Shown here one piece after another: positions 15,554 through 17,919 of a DNA stretch of 17,919 nucleotides. The number at the start of each line of letters is the position of its first letter. Within the stretch, counting starts at the first letter, position 1. The position numbers and the translations under genes were made by a program. The notes beneath the pieces were generated by a model. That model saw only the letters and a list, made by a program, of their open reading frames with translations, ran no database searches and was not told where the DNA came from. This stretch comes from an uncultured Bacteroidales bacterium (GTDB lineage: Bacteria; Bacteroidota; Bacteroidia; Bacteroidales; P3), in NCBI GenBank assembly GCA_947179195.1, contig CAMXAS010000012.1, positions 1-17,919 of the forward strand. The letters run 5' to 3'.

Positions 15554-16557
15554 AAGGTTTCGCGTATTAAGGTTTCATAAAAACGGTCGAGCGTCCAACC
15601 CATGTGTTGAACCTGTTGCGGTACGATGCTCTGCGCCGACTGGCCGGGCGTCGTGTTCACCTCCAGGAAGTAGATGTCGCCCGTCTTTTCCTCCACGATG
15701 AAGTCGCAGCGCACGACGCCCGCGCAATGCAGGATGCGATAGACGTTCTTGGCGATTTCGCCGATGGCGGCCACGAGTTCGGGTGCGGCCGGCGCCGGCG
15801 TGATTTCCTTCGATTTGCCTTGGTACTTGGCTTCGTAGTCGAAAAACTCCGTGTCGGGCACGATTTGCGTCAGCGGGAACACCTGCAACCGGCCGTCGTG
15901 ACGCATGAGGCCGCACGAGTATTCGTTCCCCTTGACGAAGGCTTCGGCCAATACCTCCGTGTCTTCGGCAAACGCCTTATCCAAGGCTTCGGGCAGTTGT
16001 TCGGCGGCGTTCACCTTGCTCATGCCGATGCTGCTGCCGCCCGCGTTGGGCTTGATGAAGCAGGGGAAGCCTATTTTCTCGGTAATCTGCCGGATGGCCG
16101 CTTCCCGTTGCGCCGGTTCCGTGCAGGTCTCGCGGAACAGGTGGAGCGAGGGGGCTACGCGGACGCCGTTGTGCGCCAGCACGGCGTTGCAGTAAGCCTT
16201 GTTGAACGTCAGCGCCGACGTACAGGCGTTGCAGGTCGTGTAGGGCAGGTGCAACATATCGAAATAGCCTTGCAACCGGCCGTTCTCGCCCGGGTCGCCG
16301 TGAATGATGATGAGCGCGAGGTCGAACGTCACCTTGCCGCCGGGCAGGTGGAGGCTGAAGTCGTTTTTGTCGATGTCGTAAATCTTGCCGCCCTCGGCCG
16401 TGGCTTCGTAATACCAGCGGTCTGGGTCAATGACGATACGGTATGTTTCAAAGAGCTCCGGGCGGAGATGCTCGGCAATTGTGGCCGCGCTCCGTACCGA
16501 AATGACGTTTTCCTTAGAGAAACCGCCGCAAACCAACGCGATGCGTTTTTTTTCCAT
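15538..16557 (-). CDS. ddl: D-alanine--D-alanine ligase
   Basis: ATP-grasp ligase that makes the D-Ala-D-Ala dipeptide for peptidoglycan precursors in the cytoplasm. From the ATG at 16557 it is 339 aa, normal for the family. Seen: IALVCGGFSKENVISVRSA (N-terminal glycine loop and Ser/Glu cluster), LIIIHGDPGENGRLQGYFD (family HGxxGEDG motif, here with Asn for Asp), PCFIKPNAGGSSIGMSKV (ATP-binding), FEYEAKYQ-type loop as FFDYEAKYQGKS, and VVRCDFIVEE plus LEVNTTPGQSAQSIVPQQ (metal and substrate binding). A start two codons earlier (16563) is possible. A strong promoter sits just upstream, so ddl heads its own transcript although dprA lies only 67 bases before it. Confidence 0.95.
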   Translation of the reverse strand: MEKKRIALVCGGFSKENVISVRSAATIAEHLRPELFETYRIVIDPDRWYYEATAEGGKIYDIDKNDFSLHLPGGKVTFDLALIIIHGDPGENGRLQGYFDMLHLPYTTCNACTSALTFNKAYCNAVLAHNGVRVAPSLHLFRETCTEPAQREAAIRQITEKIGFPCFIKPNAGGSSIGMSKVNAAEQLPEALDKAFAEDTEVLAEAFVKGNEYSCGLMRHDGRLQVFPLTQIVPDTEFFDYEAKYQGKSKEITPAPAAPELVAAIGEIAKNVYRILHCAGVVRCDFIVEEKTGDIYFLEVNTTPGQSAQSIVPQQVQHMGWTLDRFYETLIRETLCLQA

Positions 16558-16577
16558 GGGCATACATTTAAGATATG

Positions 16578-16608
16578 CAAAAATAATACACGGGCGCTGT
16601 ATTAGCAA
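16578..16608 (-). promoter_or_regulatory. Promoter of ddl-ribE-resB-ccsA
   Basis: On the - strand TTG (16608-16606) is followed by a 20-nt spacer and TATTTTTG (16585-16578), a very good Bacteroidota promoter. The -7 ends 20 bases before the ddl ATG, predicting a leader of about 10-15 nt. It lies entirely in the 67-base dprA-ddl gap. Confidence 0.75.
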
Positions 16609-16624
16609 GTTTTAGGCCGCTTGT

Positions 16625-17752
16625 CTATACGGCTTCGTAGCGGTTGCCGGGTACCGTGCGGATGCAGCCGGAGAGTTCCAGCGTCAGCAGGTCGCTCAGC
16701 AGGTCGGGCAGCGGACGGCCGGTTTCGGCAGTCAGCTGTTCGATGTCGGCGGGGTTCTCGCGCTGGATGATTTGCAGCAGGGCGCGCTGGGCCTCGTCGA
16801 GATGGGCGGGCGGCGCGCTCGTCCGCGCGGTCGGCTTGGCGGCCTTGCGTTTGTGCTTGGCCGGTTCTCCCCAAGTCCAGGCGGTCTCCGCCCGCAGGTC
16901 GTCGGCCGTTTCCAAGAGTTGCGCCATCTGCGTCTTGATAAGGAAATTGCAGCCTTTCGAGTAGGTCATGTCGTTCTTGCCGGGGAACGCGAACAGGCTG
17001 CGGTTGTAGGAGTGCGCGATGCGGGCGGTGATGAGCGCGCCGCCCTTGATGGAAGCCTCCGCCACCACCACGGCCTGAGAAAGCCCCGCGATGATGCGGT
17101 TGCGGCGCGGAAACAGGCCGCCCGTAATCTGTGTGCCCGACGGCATCTCGGTGATGACGGCGCCGCCCTGGTCGATGATTTCCTGCGCCAGTTGCCCGTT
17201 GGCCGCCGGGTAAATCTGTTCCAGTCCGTGTCCCACGACGGCTATCGTCGGCAGGCCGTAGTTCAGGCTGCTGCGGTGGGCCTGCGCGTCGATGCCCAAG
17301 GCCAGGCCGCTCACCGTGCAGATGGGCTCGGAGCTCAGTTCGGCAACGAGGCGGTCGGTTTGGGAGAGCCCGTAATGGCTCGCGTTGCGCGTGCCCACGA
17401 TGCCCAAGGCCGGCCGTTTGAGCGCATGGTCGGGTGCGGCGGGCGGCTGAAGGCTCCGCACGAACAGCAGGAGCGGTGCGTCGGGGCAGTCGCGCAGCAG
17501 GGGCGGGTAGTCCGGCGAGTTGAGCGGGCAGATATGCCAGCCGTTGCGGGCGGCGGTCTCCAATTCGGCTTCGGCCCGCCGTTGCGCCTGTGTCAAGGCG
17601 TCGTCCGCGCCAAGGTTCAGCCGTCGCTGGCGTGTGGCCGTCTCGAAGAACGCCTGCGCCGATGTAAAGTGCTTCAAGATGTCGTACTGATGTTTCAGTC
17701 CGAAGCCTGGCACGAGCGTCAGTGCCAGCGTGTAAAACAAATCGTCTTTCAT
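16625..17752 (-). CDS. dprA: DNA-processing protein DprA
   Basis: Binds incoming single-stranded DNA and loads RecA during natural transformation; also present in many species not known to be competent. The protein is 375 aa. The N-terminal ~60 residues form the helical HhH/SAM-like region (LVPGFGLKHQYDIL). The Rossmann-like core spans about 115-285: IVGTRNASHYG, SGLALGIDAQAHR, VVGHGLEQIYP, FPRRNRIIAGLS, EASIKGGALITA and FAFPG. A basic/proline linker leads to a C-terminal winged helix (about 318-375, LDEAQRALLQII and DLLSDLLTLELSGCI), as in longer DprA proteins. The start at 17752 (MKDDLFYTLALT) was chosen over the longer open frame to 17884, because the conserved protein begins there and the extra segment overlaps promoter-like DNA. 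No clear leftward promoter was found upstream. Confidence 0.94.
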   Translation of the reverse strand: MKDDLFYTLALTLVPGFGLKHQYDILKHFTSAQAFFETATRQRRLNLGADDALTQAQRRAEAELETAARNGWHICPLNSPDYPPLLRDCPDAPLLLFVRSLQPPAAPDHALKRPALGIVGTRNASHYGLSQTDRLVAELSSEPICTVSGLALGIDAQAHRSSLNYGLPTIAVVGHGLEQIYPAANGQLAQEIIDQGGAVITEMPSGTQITGGLFPRRNRIIAGLSQAVVVAEASIKGGALITARIAHSYNRSLFAFPGKNDMTYSKGCNFLIKTQMAQLLETADDLRAETAWTWGEPAKHKRKAAKPTARTSAPPAHLDEAQRALLQIIQRENPADIEQLTAETGRPLPDLLSDLLTLELSGCIRTVPGNRYEAV

Positions 17753-17776
17753 ATCAAAAAATTTTTCGTACCTTTG
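17746..17776 (+). promoter_or_regulatory. Rightward promoter P1 overlapping the dprA start
   Basis: TACCTTTG (17769-17776) matches the -7 consensus. CTTT/TTTC at 17746-17750 sits at about the -33 distance (18-19 nt spacer) but lacks the usual G. The upstream half covers the dprA start codon on the other strand. The predicted start is about 17782. Confidence 0.5.
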
Positions 17777-17781
17777 TGGTG

Positions 17782-17853
17782 AGCATTGAATGATGCTTGA
17801 AAAGAGTGCCGAGCGCCGGGTAAAGCCGTGACATCGAAGCCAGCACTCTTTTT
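17782..17853 (+). ncRNA. Candidate short RNA between P1 and a terminator-like hairpin
   Basis: A transcript from P1 would open with a small hairpin (AGCAT 17782-17786 with ATGCT 17793-17797). It would then form a 10-bp stem (17800-17809 with 17843-17852) around a 33-nt loop, with five T residues at 17849-17853 as the end. Total about 72 nt. No ORF of note lies in it. It matches no RNA family I can name; it may instead be a leader that attenuates a downstream gene, or the terminator of a leftward gene. Confidence 0.35.
17800..17853. terminator. Near-symmetric hairpin with T-runs on both strands
   Basis: The arms AAAAGAGTGC and GCACTCTTTT are perfect complements. The + strand leaves the arm in T5 and the - strand leaves it in T4, so it could stop transcription both ways. 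The 33-nt loop is long for a simple terminator and has alternative internal pairings (for example CGG 817-819 with CCG 826-828). Confidence 0.4.
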
Positions 17854-17881
17854 GTGTTTTCACAACGTTGTTGTATCTTTG
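17851..17881 (+). promoter_or_regulatory. Strong rightward promoter P2 driving a gene beyond the window
   Basis: TTTG (17851-17854), 19-nt spacer, TATCTTTG (17874-17881): a textbook Bacteroidota promoter. The spacer holds the palindrome ACAACGTTGT. The -33 box shares bases with the T-run of the preceding hairpin. Only about 30 transcribed bases are visible, without a start codon, so the product is unknown. Confidence 0.7.
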
Positions 17882-17919
17882 CATTACACTTAATAAAGGG
17901 GATAACGTTCAGGACGTCT

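Noticed and set aside
17753..17884. 44-codon N-terminal extension of DprA
   Set aside because: Conserved DprA begins at MKDDLFY; the extension overlaps promoter elements and a hairpin on the other strand and has no family similarity.
17896..17919. 5' end of tmRNA
   Set aside because: GGGGATAACGTT does not follow the GGGGCTGA start of Bacteroidota tmRNA.
1..17919. Mobile element, CRISPR array, prophage or defence island
   Set aside because: No transposase, integrase, terminal repeats, regularly spaced repeats or defence-type domains were seen; composition and strand-run organisation are those of a core chromosome.

Overview
The window reads as a GC-rich Bacteroidota chromosome, probably order Bacteroidales. 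The evidence is phylum-type promoters (TTTG or TTG, a 19-22 nt spacer, then TAnnTTTG), few Shine-Dalgarno sites, and a fused glutamate formimidoyltransferase/cyclodeaminase, a long-form PurC, a B12-dependent ribonucleotide reductase and a compact ResB/CcsA cytochrome c system. The family cannot be fixed from sequence alone; a Rikenellaceae-like genome is one possibility. Everything here is dense, ordinary chromosomal coding. I see no insertion sequence, prophage, CRISPR array, tRNA or rRNA.

Layout. (1) 1-2866, + strand: the 3' part of a MurD-type ligase overlaps by 4 bases a two-domain folate/histidine-degradation enzyme, and a strong terminator follows. (2) 8653 down to 2937, - strand: a five-gene run with 13-27 base gaps (nitroreductase, purC, MATE exporter, class-III aminotransferase, YihY/BrkB membrane protein with a C-terminal winged helix). 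It ends against the terminator of block 1. (3) 8654-8904: a 251-base divergent control region with a promoter on each strand and two imperfect dyads. (4) 8905-13378, + strand: nrdJ, ribD and a YigZ/IMPACT gene, with overlapping stop and start codons. (5) 17752 down to 13361, - strand: dprA, then (from its own clear promoter) ddl, ribE, a ResB-like gene and ccsA, the last four overlapping one another. Blocks 4 and 5 converge and overlap by 18 bases. (6) 17753-17919: two tandem + strand promoters separated by a terminator-like hairpin. This suggests a short RNA of about 72 nt beside dprA, plus a second transcript that leaves the window.

Functionally the genes cover peptidoglycan precursors (MurD-like, Ddl), riboflavin (RibD and RibE, on opposite strands), dNTP supply (NrdJ), purines (PurC), one-carbon and histidine catabolism (FtcD), cytochrome c maturation (ResB/CcsA) and DNA processing (DprA). 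No whole undescribed system is visible. The points most worth a second look are the possible small RNA and tandem promoters beside dprA, the atypical motifs of the MurD-like ligase, -7 elements that almost touch start codons (possible leaderless mRNAs), the N-terminal extension on NrdJ, and the placing of cytochrome c maturation genes behind ddl and ribE.
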